Source of the DNA: Strongylocentrotus droebachiensis | Taxonomy: Eukaryota; Echinodermata; Echinoidea; Camarodonta; Strongylocentrotidae | NCBI GenBank assembly: GCA_035222895.1 | Contig: JAVYIG010000902.1 | Coordinates: 124,001-188,000, forward strand | DNA length: 64,000 nucleotides | Reading direction: 5' to 3' | Program-made: the position numbers and the translations under genes | Notes under the pieces: generated by a model | The model's input: only the letters and a program-made list of their open reading frames with translations | Databases searched by the model: none | Told to the model about the DNA's origin: nothing | Shown here: positions 44,001 through 59,345 of the stretch, in pieces | Position numbering within the stretch: position 1 is the stretch's first letter | Layout of the letters: each line of letters opens with the position of its first letter

Positions 44001-47000
44001 TGGTGTCTCGCAAAAAAGAGATTAGATTAAGGATATATTTTTTGTCCGAGAAAAAGGGTTAACAGAAGTTGCAGAACTAAAATCTAAGCCTATGGTATAT
44101 AAGAAAGATGAAAAATTACGAATTTTTATAGTGATCATGTGAAATGTCATTGTGAAGTCAAAAGTGAATAATTAGAATATTTATCTCACCGTATGTAGTG
44201 AGAAAGAATCGGACCACTTGAATGATCACAATAATCCATCAAAGAAATCATTTTTTCCCCTTCAAAAGATACATTGAACTTTGAAATATATTAGAACAAT
44301 AGTTGGAGCCTACTTCCTTAACGATGTTGACAATCTGGGTAACATTCCATCATTTATTTCTAATGAAAAGATCAATGCAGTTCACGGCAAAATATTAAGA
44401 GAAGAAGAATTCAGTTGGAATAAATGGAGCTTGATCTTTATTAGATTGAAAAGAGGAAATAGACATTAGGGTCCTGTGTAGTGTTTATTTTTTGCTGCGA
44501 CAAGTACTTCAAATTTTTCCTCCTGAGGAGACCTGCATTCTGACCAATTTTCGGCCATTACAGTCTCAGCAGGAATCCCCTGGAATCGTTCAGGAATACA
44601 AATTGTAGGCTGCACCAAGTTCATTGGCTGGCTTGAGGTATCAACATGTCAGAAAATAGAAATAGAGCAAAATGGTCAGTTGTTGACGTGTGTAAGGGTA
44701 CTAGATTCTAACCTCTCACATTTTGGATGAACTTTCATTTTCAGAAATTTGTTTGGAAGATATTTTAGCTTTATGATTTGTATGACTTTCTATTCCATCA
44801 TTAATTACTAAGAAAATAAAAGTTTTATGACATTTTCTGTACAGAACTGGAGAGGACCTTGCAAGATACATTTGGGACAGTGTCGCCAATTTGTGTTTTA
44901 CCTATGACAACTTTAAAAATTCATAGCTTTCCTATTTCCAACGGAACTTTACTCAAATTTTCACTGACATGTTCTCATTTTTCTGTTTCTATTAAAATCA
45001 ACTTAATATCTGGGTAGACTTTCCCTTTAAGTATTAAGATGAACACTTGAAGTTGACTGTAATGGCAATTTTAACATTCTTTTCTTTACAGGGGAAGGCC
45101 AAAGTGCAAGATTTGTATGACCAAGTGTGCTTTACGCTGTCAATAAAAGAAGCTCAGCTATTTGGATTGACAATTTTACGAGGTATGTGGAATTTTTACT
45201 GCTCTTTAAGGTAATTGTCAAATTGATTGACTGAAGACCTTGTCCTCCATGTCACTGCAGATTAATAATGACTCTTCTCAACCATGTTTGGATCTGTATT
45301 GGAATATGAAATTTAAATTTTTTAAGAAATCAGCTGAATTTTGATCGGTTGTTTTAATTGCAACTTTGCAAAAAATGTTTATCAGATTTTGCTCTTTGCG
45401 ATAGTATGGAATGTCAGGTTACCTGGGAATTCTAACAATTTATCATATATGTTTATTATTTTACTGGTACATTAATTTGTTGGAAGTACAGTTTTCAATT
45501 GAAATGTGAGATATAAAATCTATTTACATAATTCAGTGATGCCATATGTTCGAAAATGATGTTTCATAATTAATCATCAATTTTGTACAAAATGTCAGAA
45601 TTTCTTAAACTGTCTCCAATCAAATAGAGGAAATTTGAAATAAGGCAATATTTAGTGGGACAGTGGATTGACGATTGCTCATTGATTTAAGCCTACTGTA
45701 TATAAAATTGATTTAAAAAGCATTAAGATGTATTGTACTAGTCATTATAATTGCTTCAATGTAATATATATCACTCTTTTATATGATGCTTTTTCCTTTG
45801 TTTATTTTGCAGAAAATGGAGAATATGAATTTCTGGATCTGAAGACCAAGATTTCAAAGTATGCGCCAAAGGGATGGAAGTCTGACTCTAATGATGTAAG
45901 TTTAATAAACTATAACAATGATTGAAATTTTTTTTTTTTTTTTTTAAGGCAAATCAGTAGAACCCCCAAATAATCTTGTTATGGCACATGTATAGGAAAT
46001 CTGCACTAAATATATCAAAGCTTTGATAGTTTTGTTCATTCTCATCTCAATCTGCCCATATATGGGTTTACCTTTGTATCCTGTAATGTGAATGCCCTGT
46101 CGCTCTGGCTATCCATTGGTAATCAGTCCTGTAACTGTATATTGATTGTGTTTGTCAACAATCCAGCCCTGAAAAGACTTTGATTGTAAAGGATAAGAAG
46201 CAGAGAATTGCAAGTTAATAAATCTTTCGGCTAATAGATATTTTTCCTTCAGACTTTTAAGTTGTGAGAGGATTATTGAAGAGGAGACATATTTGCGGAG
46301 GGGTAAAAAGTAGGGGGCTTACAGAAATTGGCTGTTGAATGGATTTATCCTCGTGTTGTTGATGCTAAATTTAGTATTTCCCCGCTAATTGCCCCATAAG
46401 TAAATCAAGCCTTAAATCAACTGCATTGTGAAGTATTAAAAGGGAGAGTGATTGCACAAGATAGTGAAGAAAGGTGAAAATGGGATTGATGCTCAGAGGT
46501 CAGAGGTCAAAACGATTCGTCAGGGTTGGACTAAGAATGGAAAAGATACAAAGGTAATGGGAAGGGCAGATATTTATCAAATTGAGAGAGGGAAAAGAGA
46601 GACAGTGAAGGAAATTAGAAAGTGAAATCATAAAGGAAAGAAATGGGAATGAGAGCTTCACTGAAAAACATATTTACTATGATTTCAATGTGAAGAATGT
46701 GCTTGAAACAATGCTCAAAGCACTGATGTAGGCCTACATAATGCCTTTCAAAAGATAATTACAAGTATGGACTTTTATATCAATCTTCCTCTCTAAAATA
46801 TATACCGGTATATTTTTTTATGTTCTTGTAACAAGTGGAGGCTTGAGTAGGAATAAATAAAAAGCTATATTTCAACTATACATATAAATAAGTCTTGGAG
46901 TATGGTTCCAGTATCAGCATTATTTGATATTTATAGGAATCTGTTGTAAATATATGATTCCTGCTGTTTTCTCTGTCCTTGGATTATGTATTAAGTCTGA

Positions 47001-50000
47001 ACTGACCCATACTTAAAAGCAGTCTACCCTACTTAATAATGACCAACAAACCTTAACTAAGACCTGTCAATCAATAGCACATACCATAGTGATGATGTCA
47101 CAATGGTGCCCCATCCCCCAGCCATACCCCCAGCCATCCCCCAGCCATCCCCTAGCCACCCCTTGCAATCCCCCAACAGTAGTCTGGGATCCAGTCTCAT
47201 TACTTTCACTGTAAACCCTTTTCATAGTGGAACAAAAACATATGTCAGAAAAAGTATTCATGTTTCCACGTATACCATGTAGCAGTGGGGGATTTAGCAA
47301 CGGACAGCTCTAAAAAAAACTGTGGAAATGTGAAGATATCTGTCCCCCCCCCCCCCCCCAAAAAAAAAAAAAATTAAAAAATTAAAAAATATATATATAA
47401 TGCAGTCAAGAGAAATTCTCACATTTGCAATAGCTAACCCTATATTTACAGCTCTTCTGAAAACTACCGGTATCTCTGTGATCAAAGCAGATGAACCCTG
47501 TATGCTTATTAATTAATTTAGGTTATTATCTGCAGTTCTTATGGAATTGATACAAAAAGAGCACAAATATTTTTGATGTAGAGAAGCAGTTGTACCACAA
47601 CAAGAGATAGATTTTGGACTGAGAAAAAGGGAATATCCACATGTATTATATTGTATTGTATTTATTTAAAGATAAACTTTAGTACTGGTATGCGATTGCA
47701 TTGTGAAAGAAAAGGTGTGGAAAGGATCAGAAACAGTTGATCATGTAGCATGTAAATATTGGTGTGCACTGCAAGGTTCTAGAGTCATCAAAATCATAAT
47801 AAATTTGACCGAGTCTTGGTAAAGTAACACGCACTGTACACAGAAAGCTATATATGGGACAACACGCATCGTGTCGGGGCTGGTACTACCTTGATTTCCT
47901 TGTCTTTCTATGCTCATTACTCAGCCAGTATACATTTTCTTCCAAAATTGTTTGGCACATGACATTTATTTGTAATCTTGAACATTCGGTGTAAGTTCGT
48001 TTGATTCTGTGAGAATTCATTTTCTTTTTTTTACCAGAACTCAACTTTAGCTTTAACTTCATTGAGGTTCATCAATATTCTGTTTATAAATTATAATCTT
48101 CTATGTATAATTCTGCCCAGTGAAAATATATATATATATTTATTTTTTTTAAGGTGAGAATTTAATGAGTCTATCAAAAAAAATTGGAACAAATCCTCTA
48201 TAGTCTGGTAGGAAGACTATATATACTTGTTCAATGGATCATATAAACAATTGGCTACCTGTTATAGCGTTAGAAGCATTCCACAAAAGCATGTTATGTA
48301 CTCTTCCCCCATAGCCATTCTTTGTTAGCATTGTGATACCTTTGTGTGAGTTTGCTTGTAAATTGCCCAACCACTCGCATTGTTCCTCTTCAGTGGCCAT
48401 TCCTGGACTCTTCTATGCAACAATAGTACAGGTAGTTCATTAGGGTTTGAAAGAATTATTGTGCTTCTCAAAATTATTGGTTGATGATAATAAATCACTT
48501 TTGGCAAGATAATGAGTGTGGTTTTTGTAAATGATGGAGGACAAAACATGTTGTTGACTGGTAGGAAATCATACATGTACCATTTAGTTGCGTTTATAAA
48601 AACTGTTGTAACAACTTCCTGAATAGCACACATGTAGCTCTGTTTAAAAACCTCAGCTATGGATTTATAGAGTAAAAAGTATATTCAATCTTGTTCAACA
48701 GAATAATAGATTGGTCATCCTATAGAGTATAGACCCTACATCTCTTTATGATTTCTGAGATATGAAAAACTTGTTTAGATTGAAGATAATTGTTGAGGAA
48801 ACATGAGAGAGAAAAGAACATATGTTCCATTTTTTAAAGTAGAAAATACTTATGTACGACACAAATTTAATATGGTAGGTCTACATTTGTATGTCCTTGG
48901 TCTATGCCAGGACTATGGTAGAACTTACACCCCTGTGCTACTTGATAGACTAGTGCAAGAAAGGAGCTTATGTCAATGGTTGAGCTCCACCCACCTCCAG
49001 ACTGCTATAGAAAGAAGCCATCTCCATTATATCTTCTCGTCTTCAGTATTGGTTCTCCTGATTAGAAAGATGTGATTAAGAATCCTTTGTATCTCTAATA
49101 CTCTAAGGAATGTTGAAACCAAACAACTGTCTTCTAAGATGTTTTCTAGTAAGAAAAACCACAAGTCTTCCTCCAAACAATGGCCAAGTGCGTCCCTTTC
49201 AATGAACTTGTCCCTGCAAGTTACAAACCTGTTTTTGAGTAGCGATCAATTAGTGACAGATTAGCCTTGGGATATTGACTGTTATCATTATCCATGAAGT
49301 TGAATTAATAGTACTACACTACAGTGTAATTCAGTTGCCTGGTGTACCAACAGTGAATATTGAAACTGTAAACAAAGAGTTATTGTGTTATATCTGGTTA
49401 CCCTCTTTATTTCTTTACCCATTTTATTCTTGTTAATTCAAATATTTATATAAATCACTGATTAGTCTGTTCTTGTCTGTCTTTACTGTGTATATGTATA
49501 GAAACATATTACATTTAAACTATTCTTTTGGTTTATATATTTGCATTTTATTTTGTTTCTAAGAGATAAGCAGCTTAAAAAAAACATGTTATTGTTTTTT
49601 TTTCTTCTCTCACCAGTCTGCTCACACTAGTCTCTTTTTAAATTTCTGCTATGAAGGAATCTTGTTATCTCATCCTTCACTACCCTAATTCCCCTCTAGA
49701 GTCTATGCAACATTCCCTATAAAGCCACTCCTTCAAATAACTTGTTTTGTCTATTGATCATCTCCAGCAAAATGTGCAGCATCATGTAAGTGCTTTTGCC
49801 CTGTGCAAAATACAAACAAACCATTTTTTTCTCTTTGAGAGAGAAAACACTGCATTTTGGGCTGGTCAATGGGGTGTAAAAACATTCCTCTGGGTTCTTT
49901 GTTTGATTCTAGAGTGTGGTCAACACAGATCAATAGCAAGTGGCTGAGTGTAGGGCAGCTGGTGTTACTGATAACAATTCTCAAGTGAGCCTGATTCCTG

Positions 50001-53000
50001 GATGCGTGATTTGGTAGTAAAATGTGCAAAAACATAGTCTACAACTTATTTGTATATTACAAAATTTTACAAATTTACAATTTTGTTGCTTGAATAAGTA
50101 TGAATCCTAATGGTGCTGTAAATGTAAAATTCCATTCAAATCTGCTTTAGCAACCACCTGTATAGAAAATAGAAAAAACCTGTCTATACAGATAGTATAG
50201 TTTGTCATTTGAACAAAGAAATTAAAGAAACCTGTACACAAAGATGACCTGTCTATAAAGAGCACTTTTCTTGTCTTCCTTGAGCAGTCTTTATATACAA
50301 GTTTCACTGTATTTTGAAGCAGTGTTGTACTTTGTTCATGAATAAAAAATCATAATCGTTCACTTTTTTTTTGTTCAGTTACATGTAAGTATAATATTGA
50401 TATTGCTCTCGAACAAAGCGATTTTCCTAGATGAAGATCATTAGATTTTTGGTCAGTTCTTTCTAATTCTTCCACAAATTAATTGATTTCACAGTTAAAT
50501 TTGAAAGATAAGTAGAAAGAAAACACTTAAGAGCTAAACTCCCTAAATTTATATCTTGCTCCCAACAAAGATGTATGAATAAGTTGAAAATTTGAGCTGT
50601 GACATTCAAAAAAGGATTGGCTAACTTTAAGCCAATACATAAACTTTTAGGTATATGCATGTATATATATAATATATATTTACATTGTTTTACTTTGTAT
50701 GGTAATATTGAACAATTACAAATAAGACATGGAATCTGGCTCGTTTATTGATACTTGTTCTATGTTATGAAATAGAGAAAAATGCTGCACATCCCGATGA
50801 TAAACCGGCTTTGGATTAAACACAGTTCTTATACTCGTAGTTCTATTATGGTCACAATGATCAACCTTGAAAAGTGAAATAACTAGTGAGAGGGAATATT
50901 TGTTCTATTGCTTAGGCTGGAATTTGTATCTCCACTGGTGATCTCATGAAAACAGATTTGATATATCGTTCTGTAAGTAGTCTAGACTTTAAATAGATAG
51001 TTTAGATCTGCTGCAAGTTGTTTGCTGTAACCAGGATACGAGTGACATTAAAAACTCATGTCAAAGATGCTAACATAATCTTTAGTCAATACAATAATGG
51101 AGATTTTGTTGTTGGTTATTAGGTGAGTTTGGGCCTTACCAAGAAAACTCTTTTAGAAACATATGTGACTTCATGGACTTCATACATTTCAGAGTGAAAT
51201 ATGATCACATTTGACTGGTAATAACATCAATTCTATAACAGAAAAGGGTGCTGTTCATTTAAGTAGATGAGCCATGCAGCTAGTAATTCATGTAATAAAA
51301 CATGCTCTAAAAGGTATGAAAGAAGAATAGATGATCAATAATATATAAGAACTTAAATTGATACTCATTCTTGGTTACACAATAAACATGAATATTACCA
51401 TTTAAATGTGTAAATTCATCATCACTTTGAATTGTGAACTTTTTTTATGAAGTCGAAACGAGGGTAATAGCCATGCACTAAAACATCTATCAACTCTGAC
51501 CTATTTCTGGCAGTCATAAAGGTTCAGCATCAAGAAAAGGTTCTTTGACAGTCCCTATTACAGATACATATATTTGACATGTAATGCATTGTGAATTGTA
51601 GTTTGTAAATTGGCATGAACCCAGCTCCTACAAAGGTTCAGTTGAATGGGACCTTGCATTAATGCGCCAAAGAGTGAGGCATCCATTCTCATTGTGTCGC
51701 TCATTACATCTAATGGAAGAGCAAGCCTGAGAAATTGGCCCATTTCCTAATGATCATCTTGGCATTCATTGATTGGGTGTGTGGTATAGAGCTCTTGTCA
51801 TCTGACATGTGTGGCCCAGTTCTCTGTCTTCAATTCCCCCAAATGAGGACAGTCTATATTGACTTGGTGTCAGGAGTGGGATATGCTTTGGTCTTTCCAT
51901 TTGAAGCTATACCGGTATGCACTTTTGCTCATCAATCACACATAATTGACAGAATGTAATTGCGGGCCTCTGTAAATTAGGGTGTACATGTGTGTGCGAC
52001 ATTTCATTGGATAAAGAAATGTACATGTATTGCCTCTAAGATGTTGTTTCCTCACAGAATTTTCATTCCCACTCCCACTTTTCATTCCCACTTTTCATTC
52101 CCACTTTTCATTCCCACTTTTCATTCCCACTTTTCATTTCCACTTTTCATTTCCACTTTTCATTCCCACTTTTCATTTCCACTTTTCATTTCCACTTTTC
52201 ATATGGTTGTCTGTGCAAAATGCTCCAAGGTCTTCCAAGGTCCTTTTGTAATATATTTGGGTTGCATAGAATGCCTTCACAATTTAACATTCTACGGAAT
52301 ATGCTTCTATTTTCAATTTTGTCAATTTTTTACTAACAGCAATTGATATTTTTAATGTGACAGAAAAAAGGATATGGTCATACGGTGTGCATTTTGTTGA
52401 TGTTGCATGAAAAGTAATGTAGGCTTTAAAAAATATTCAATAGATCATTCATGCTCTAAATATAAACCGTACAACTATTTCTTGGCAGCAAAGAAAGTTT
52501 CTTCCAGCTCTGTTTATAATCCTTGAGCTCGTACAAGGGTTAGGATGATGGCATGTTGCCTGAACATTTCTAACGGAACAAAGACCGAACGAGGTAGTTT
52601 TCCTGTACTGGAAACCGGATAAGAGAAACCCTTATAGTGGTGTGGTTCTCTAATACAAATAGCCTTGCCATTTCAAAGGAATGTTAAGTTGTACTGGCGC
52701 AGGCCCTGATTTTTGAGAAGTGTTTCACATGCAAAAATTCCTCAAAGGGGCCGAAAAGAATTAGAGAAGATTATGAACTACGTGATAGGTAGTGTTTGAA
52801 TCAAAGCTATGGAAAATGAGCTTGAATGGGACTTGGAAAGAATATTCCAGGTACCTGTCTTCAATTACAATAAAACTTAGGCCTACATTGTACAATATCA
52901 CTTTTGCCTCCATTATCTCTCAACAGCTACCTTTTGATTCATGAACAAAACTCTAATCTTCTTACCGGGTAAATGTTTCAAACTGTATAATATTGCCCTG

Positions 53001-56000
53001 TATGTTATTTCTGATGTAGACTATACAAATATTTTATTCTCAATATCCTTCTTTTTCATACCATTTTTTTGATGTTACAGGGACGGGACAAGACTGGAAA
53101 ACCCCTTCTTTCTTTTTACCTCAAAGTGCAATTGTATGTGGAACATGTATCCTTACTGAAGTAAGTATGATTTTCTGGTACCATTAGGATTAAGGCATAA
53201 CTTTATTGCAATGAGTTTGCTGCTACAAATGTAATTTGTTATTTACAGCATAAACCTGTGTTGTATATTTCAGTATTTACAATCCTGTTGAGAGGAAATA
53301 AAGCTTACCTATAAGAAATGTTGTTTCTTCCATTTCACCTTCAAGAAATTTAGAATTTAACATAACTATGGAGAGACGAGGGAGATCTTTTGCTTTTTTA
53401 TTCATTCTTTTCCAAATTGCAAGTCACAAAATATCTGTACATGTACGCTATGAAAGATGATTTTTGTCATGATTCAGTCACATAATTCAAACAATTCATG
53501 GCCAGACAGTTTGTGAAATTCCCCTGTCACTTTGAATGCACATGTATTCCCGACATTTATTATTAATCCCCAATACGTGAGAGAACATGTTACACCACAT
53601 TACACTTTGCCCTGATGGAAAGGTTATTCCGGCAGGGCTCCAAATGTTCGACCTTTGACCCCTCCCTCTCAACATTCCTCTCCTGATTGCTCCGTGGCAG
53701 TTCTACTTTTCAAGGGTGCCGCGGCGCGCATGAACTCCAATCCACATAAATCTCTTTATGTTCCATTTCAGCCAGGCCAAGTCAATCTAAATTTTGAGCT
53801 CATGTTGTGGTATTTCATTCTTCTAGCTGTTAGGGGCTGCTTTATGTTCATGTTGCTCGCCTGACATTCATGTGCAGGAATGTTGTCGGACTCTGACATT
53901 GGCACAGAATAAAAGCTCCTTGTGTGTACGATCAAAGATCATCTACGCTATGTCATGTCTAGTAGGTTAATAGCTGTTTGCTTTCCCACCTGGATTGGGA
54001 TGCATCGCCTCATTTTACAAATAAAAATCATACATGGTAAAAAAAATTCTTTCATGACTACCAAAAAATAAAGATTATTCAGGGGTGTCTGACCTCCATT
54101 GTCCATCTATCATCACTTCATATGCCCACAAAAAGAGCATAAAAATATATTGTTAGATGACAAGGTGTGGCAATCTCTCAAGCATTAAGCTTATATTGTC
54201 ATACCTCTGTATGCTTCTGTATTATTTATAATTGCAAATGTATAATGATCGTAATCTCCTTGTGTTTACTATCGTGATGGTCATGATCATACTATCAAAA
54301 CTGTTGAACCATGCAGAAATAAATAAATAAATATGGAAACTGCATATTGTATGGTCCGATCATTATCTATGAAACAAGATACACCTTTTCCATTTTTATA
54401 TTGGTATAGTGCATTTAAAGTCTCTACGTGCTTCAAGAGTGTTTTGGAAATGTGGAACTTATCAACCTGATGATGATGGTGATGAAGAGAATTTGTATTA
54501 ATTTTCTTTGTGATGCTCTATCCGCTTTTATTGTAGGGATGATGTGACACGTCACCATCACTATCTACAGCTGAAACAGAACGTACTCCAGGCTCCGGTG
54601 CTCTGTCGTGAGGAGGCGTGCTTCGTGCTAGCATCGTACGCTCTCCAAGCAGACTTGGGAAACTTTGATGAGGTGGAACATGCTGGAAGATACTTTGAAC
54701 CAGCCAGCTACTTCCCTGAATGGGTGAGATATATAACCAAGGGGGGCGTTTCACAAAAATTGACATTAGTGACAAATGACAGTCTTTGTTATAAGCTACT
54801 GAAATCCTTGATTCTGATTGGTTATCAGCAGATTTGTCACTGATTTTTGTCATTTGTCATTGAAAAAAGGCTTTGTGAAACGGGTCCCAGAATGGAGGAA
54901 AGGGGAAGATAGATAAAGGGAGTTAAAAGGTCATTGAAAGATGGTTGGAGAGGGGGGGGGGGTATATGTTATTCATCCACACAGACAATACTTTTCCTAG
55001 AAATCCTGCCCTCAACCAAACAAGAGTATTTCATGAATGGGGGATGGTAACTTTCCTTACCGAGGAGAAATACAATTATTCTAATATGGTGATAACTATA
55101 CAATTATATTAACAAGTTACATGTGGAAGTGTATCATGAAAAGGGAGCAAAAAGTAAAGCTGAATTTACTTATTGTCATATTTTCTGAAAGTATTGTTCA
55201 ACATAAACAGTTCTTTGATCAAATTTATTCTTTGGTATGTCTATTTTGGGGTTTATAAAAGAATTAGTAACCTTTTATTTAAATCTAATTTATTTGAATA
55301 TTATGTTTTGTAAATTTTGTTTGTAGACCATTAATGGCAGTCTTTATTCTAAATATTGTAGTTAATAAATGTTTTCAATAAAACATTACAAATCCTCTTT
55401 TTTTTTTTTTTTGCTGCATGATCTATAGGTGATCAAAAGGAGAGGGGAGAATTACATCGTCAAACACGTACCGTCGATGCATAGAGACCAGAAAGGCACC
55501 ACACCAACTCTAGCACAGAAAGCATTCATACGAGAAGCAGCTTCTACACCAGAACATAACATGCACTTCTACAGACTCAAGAAGGTTGGTCAGTCTATCA
55601 CTTTAATAGGATTCTGGTTTTTAATTGTAGGACTTCATCACTGATATTTTCCTCCCACTTTCTCATTAAAACCTTCCTGGGTCAGCCAGCTTTGCAGAGA
55701 GTTAGAAGGAGTTAGAAGGAGATAGAAATGGAATTAGTTGTGGAGGTGTTTTTTCTTCTTCAAATATCTCTATATCTGAACAATAAATCTATGAATGAAT
55801 TTACATAACAACAGCTGGAGTTGGCCTTCATCATTCTGTCATTTGTGATGCAATCATATTTGCACTGATGAAATGTTTATGGTATAGCTGTTGGAGGTTT
55901 TGGTGGTAGAACCTATTTACTTACAAAGCCAAGCGTGATATTGATTTGTTGCTTGTTTTCAAATAGTTCATCGCTTCAAATCACCTTGAGAATCTATTTA

Positions 56001-59000
56001 GAGTTGTCTAATAATATTTGTGGTTAAGAAATATGCAATAACACATTCTTAATATCTAAGGTAGAATAGAATAGCTTTGTTTTGTCTTTAAGTTAGAAGA
56101 ATCCCATTAGTGACTAGATTTCAACTGGAAAATATGTTATTCTTTTCTGCATTTGACCTCGGAAGAGCTGTGGATGGCTTGCGGAACGACCTTTTCATGG
56201 GTACTATCGGTCATGATTTGAAATTTGTATTGGCACAATTTCTGAGCTAATGTAAAGAAGTAAGGGATCTCATGTTCATAAATAGGTTTAAATGGAATCT
56301 TTGACATGTCCTACATTCTCGGCATGAGTCTGAATTCTCTTCATGGCCCTCACAATCTCATACATTCACATAACTTATTATTATATGACATCCCAACAGT
56401 GCTTGTACTATACATACTATCTGAACTGAACTGTATAGTGCTTTGTGATGGCACATAACAATATTATGTATCAAGGCTGACTAAATTGGCATTCCTATAT
56501 TCACTCTTGAGAAGGAAATAAAAAAAAACCTGTATCTAATTGTTACTGGAGAAAAGTACATTGCACCAGATCTCCTTATTCTGAGATCGGCTTTTCTATT
56601 CACACGCCAACCCCACTGGGCCGTGTCAAATCTATTCGCGTGCACTTTACCCACAAGCTGCGAAACTCAGAAAAGGTGAATATAAACTATGTAGAGAAGA
56701 ACAAAATGAGGGAAAGACAAAATCTACAGATACCCACCTGCCATGCAGAGAAGAATAAGAACTATTTATGCCCAGTTGCCTCAACAAGCTCAGAAATATT
56801 CGTTATTGTACCATAAATTTGTGGTACAGTAAAGGTTTATCTCTGGTTGGCTGGGTTTCAATTGGCTGAGCTAGACACGCTTGTCCACTCAAGCAGGTAG
56901 TGGTCATACCTGCTCCAAACCAAAGATATGAAATTAGTCACACTCAAATATGGGAAGGTGACAATGGTATTTAATTAGGGTTTTTGAAAATTAGGGAAAT
57001 GGGCTATGTGTTTTTGCAAGTGCATGAATATTGTTTACGCAAACAAGTAGTGAAAACAGCATTAATCACCTGAGCTGACAGGTGCGTTGGTTCCTGGAGC
57101 ATTTTGGACCATGAACAGTTTGGGGTTTTATGGAGGTGCACTTGAGCACATGTGGTTGGTGTTTGTGACCACACATTGGATTGAAGTATTCCAGGAATGT
57201 AGAGTGTAGCTCCCTGAGATGATTGCAGTGTACTTGTCTGATGACCCTTGGTTCAATAGCAGTGAACCAGGCAGAGAACAAAGCGGACCGGTTGTAAATC
57301 AAGCTCTTGTTTAGAGGCTCCCTCCCCTAGATCAAACCCTAGATCAAACCATCTCTCTATCCAGGCTTCAGTCATATTTCACATGCTAAGATTGATTATC
57401 AAAGCTGCATTGGTCACTGGGAATACTGTGTGAAGTGCTCAGGTTGATGATATATACCTGTTTATACTGTAATGGATGTGATACTTCTGATACTCTTCTT
57501 TAAAAATCTCATGTTGGGAGTACAGAATTCATTTAAATTAAAACTGACAAAAAACATTTTGAATTGAATCTATCCAGCTTTCACTGGTTAAAAAATTTGT
57601 GACATACATGTAGATCTTTAGTGGAATATCAATTGCTGATTGTTCATAACATTTCAACATTCATTTCAATGTAATGTAATAGCAATTTGTCCCAATTTAT
57701 AGTATATTTTGTCAATAAATATGAGAGAGAATTCAGACAGAAAGGTAGACATTAATGTGACTATTATTCTTTGTTGATGTTGGGGCAAACAAAATAATGT
57801 TCACATTATATCTACTTTCATTGAACAATCCATTATTCCACAAAGTATCCACTGCAATTTTGAAGAAGAAAAAAACTGATCATCTTATTTCTGTCCCAAT
57901 TATGGTCCTTTTGGGAGATGGCAGATATAAATGACCTTGGGTTTTAAGCATCACTTTCTCAATGGAGTCTTCAGAAGACTGTTTAAAAAAAAAACCAAAG
58001 TTAAAATAATTTCAGTTCTCCAATTCCTTGAGGACATGGCAACCTTTAACATGGATGACCTTGGGTTTCATGTCAAGAAAGCTCCAGGAATTCTTGCAAC
58101 TCTAGTAGTACTGCAAGATTTAGGAAAGGGATGGAGAAAAATAAAGAAAACTGCAAGGAGACCATACAGCTGAGCACATTGTGAAGGATTTTCTAAGATT
58201 AGTGATAGGGGATATGATTTCCAAGAAGTTTGAGGTAACATGAGGAAATAAGAAATTTATGGGGTGTAAAACAGATGTGAATTAATGTGTGCTTAAAGAG
58301 GTTATATTTTGCAAACCTGTTCAAATGATAATGCAGTTTAATTTTGATGAAAGTATTAAGTTGTCAGCATTTACCCAAGGCAAACGTGCATTTAATTCTA
58401 TGCTTGGCTTAGCCAACATTCAATTCTTCTCAGATGATCTACCTGGCAAATTATCTTCGTTTTATATTGTGATATTTTGGATCTACCGGTATTCTTGGTG
58501 TTTTGTTTTGTTTTAATCACATCAGAGCTCTTTAAGTTTTCTAGAGCTTTCTTCCTTTTTTTACAGAGATCTATTTCTCACGACCCTCATGTATATTTTT
58601 CTCTCCTTCTCTTTCTATTTTTCATTAAAAAAAAACCCTTCTGCTTAGGAGCCAATAATTTGTAATAATTTTGTCAGCGACTTACGTTTTATAATAGTAT
58701 TGTGATTGATGGAAGTCAGTAGACTGTTTCTGTCTAGCAAGATATTTAATCAAAGCTTTTTCATTAATATCTCGTCTCATTATTGACCCTGATTTTCCTT
58801 TTTTGTAAAAGACTTGATCATGTGATGATTTGCTTCTATGGTTTCTACCCATATATCGTTTGAACTTTGCAACCATGTCTTTCATCACTTTAGATAGAAA
58901 TAAGGATAGGAAGTAAAGAATAGAAATTAGCGCTAATGAAGCAAAACCACAAACTTTGAGGGAATTTTAGTCTTTTCTTTTTATCAAGGTTGTCTTTTCA

Positions 59001-59297
59001 TGTAATAAGAATTCATATCCCCACTGCTGGAAGGTTTTAATTGTGTTATACATGTAGGAAGTTTTGTTGTATCTTGATTAAAATAATTGTGGTGTGGTCA
59101 CCTTATTGTAGAGTAGTGCATACAAACACTTTTAATCTCCCAATCGCTTCCCCTCCCTCTCTCTCTGTCTCTCTCTGTCTGTCTCTCCTCTTTCTTTTCC
59201 TCCAGTTTCTCCCCTCTTTCTTTTCCTTCAGTTTCTCCCTTCTTCTCTTTCCCCCCTCTCTCTCTCTCTTCCCCCCTCCCTCTAACTCTCTCTCTAA

Positions 59298-59345
<48 letters not shown>

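Larger units (their letters stand above)
45896..53080 (+). other. Large FRMD6 intron, repeats only
   Basis: 7.2 kb. It includes a C-rich minisatellite of the CCCCCAGCCAT type (47103-47165), a C-run and A-run at 47344-47376, a MITE at 47665-48056, a TATATA stretch at 48127-48137, the CCTGTCTATA repeat (50140-50310) and the CATTCC minisatellite (52061-52202). No extra exon recognised. Confidence 0.7.

Noticed and set aside
48803-49075. 90-residue frame in a FRMD6 intron
   Set aside because: No recognisable domain and no support as an exon; likely chance.
57931-58173. 80-residue frame in a FRMD6 intron
   Set aside because: No resemblance to a known family, no splice signals in phase with FRMD6, and length within chance expectation.
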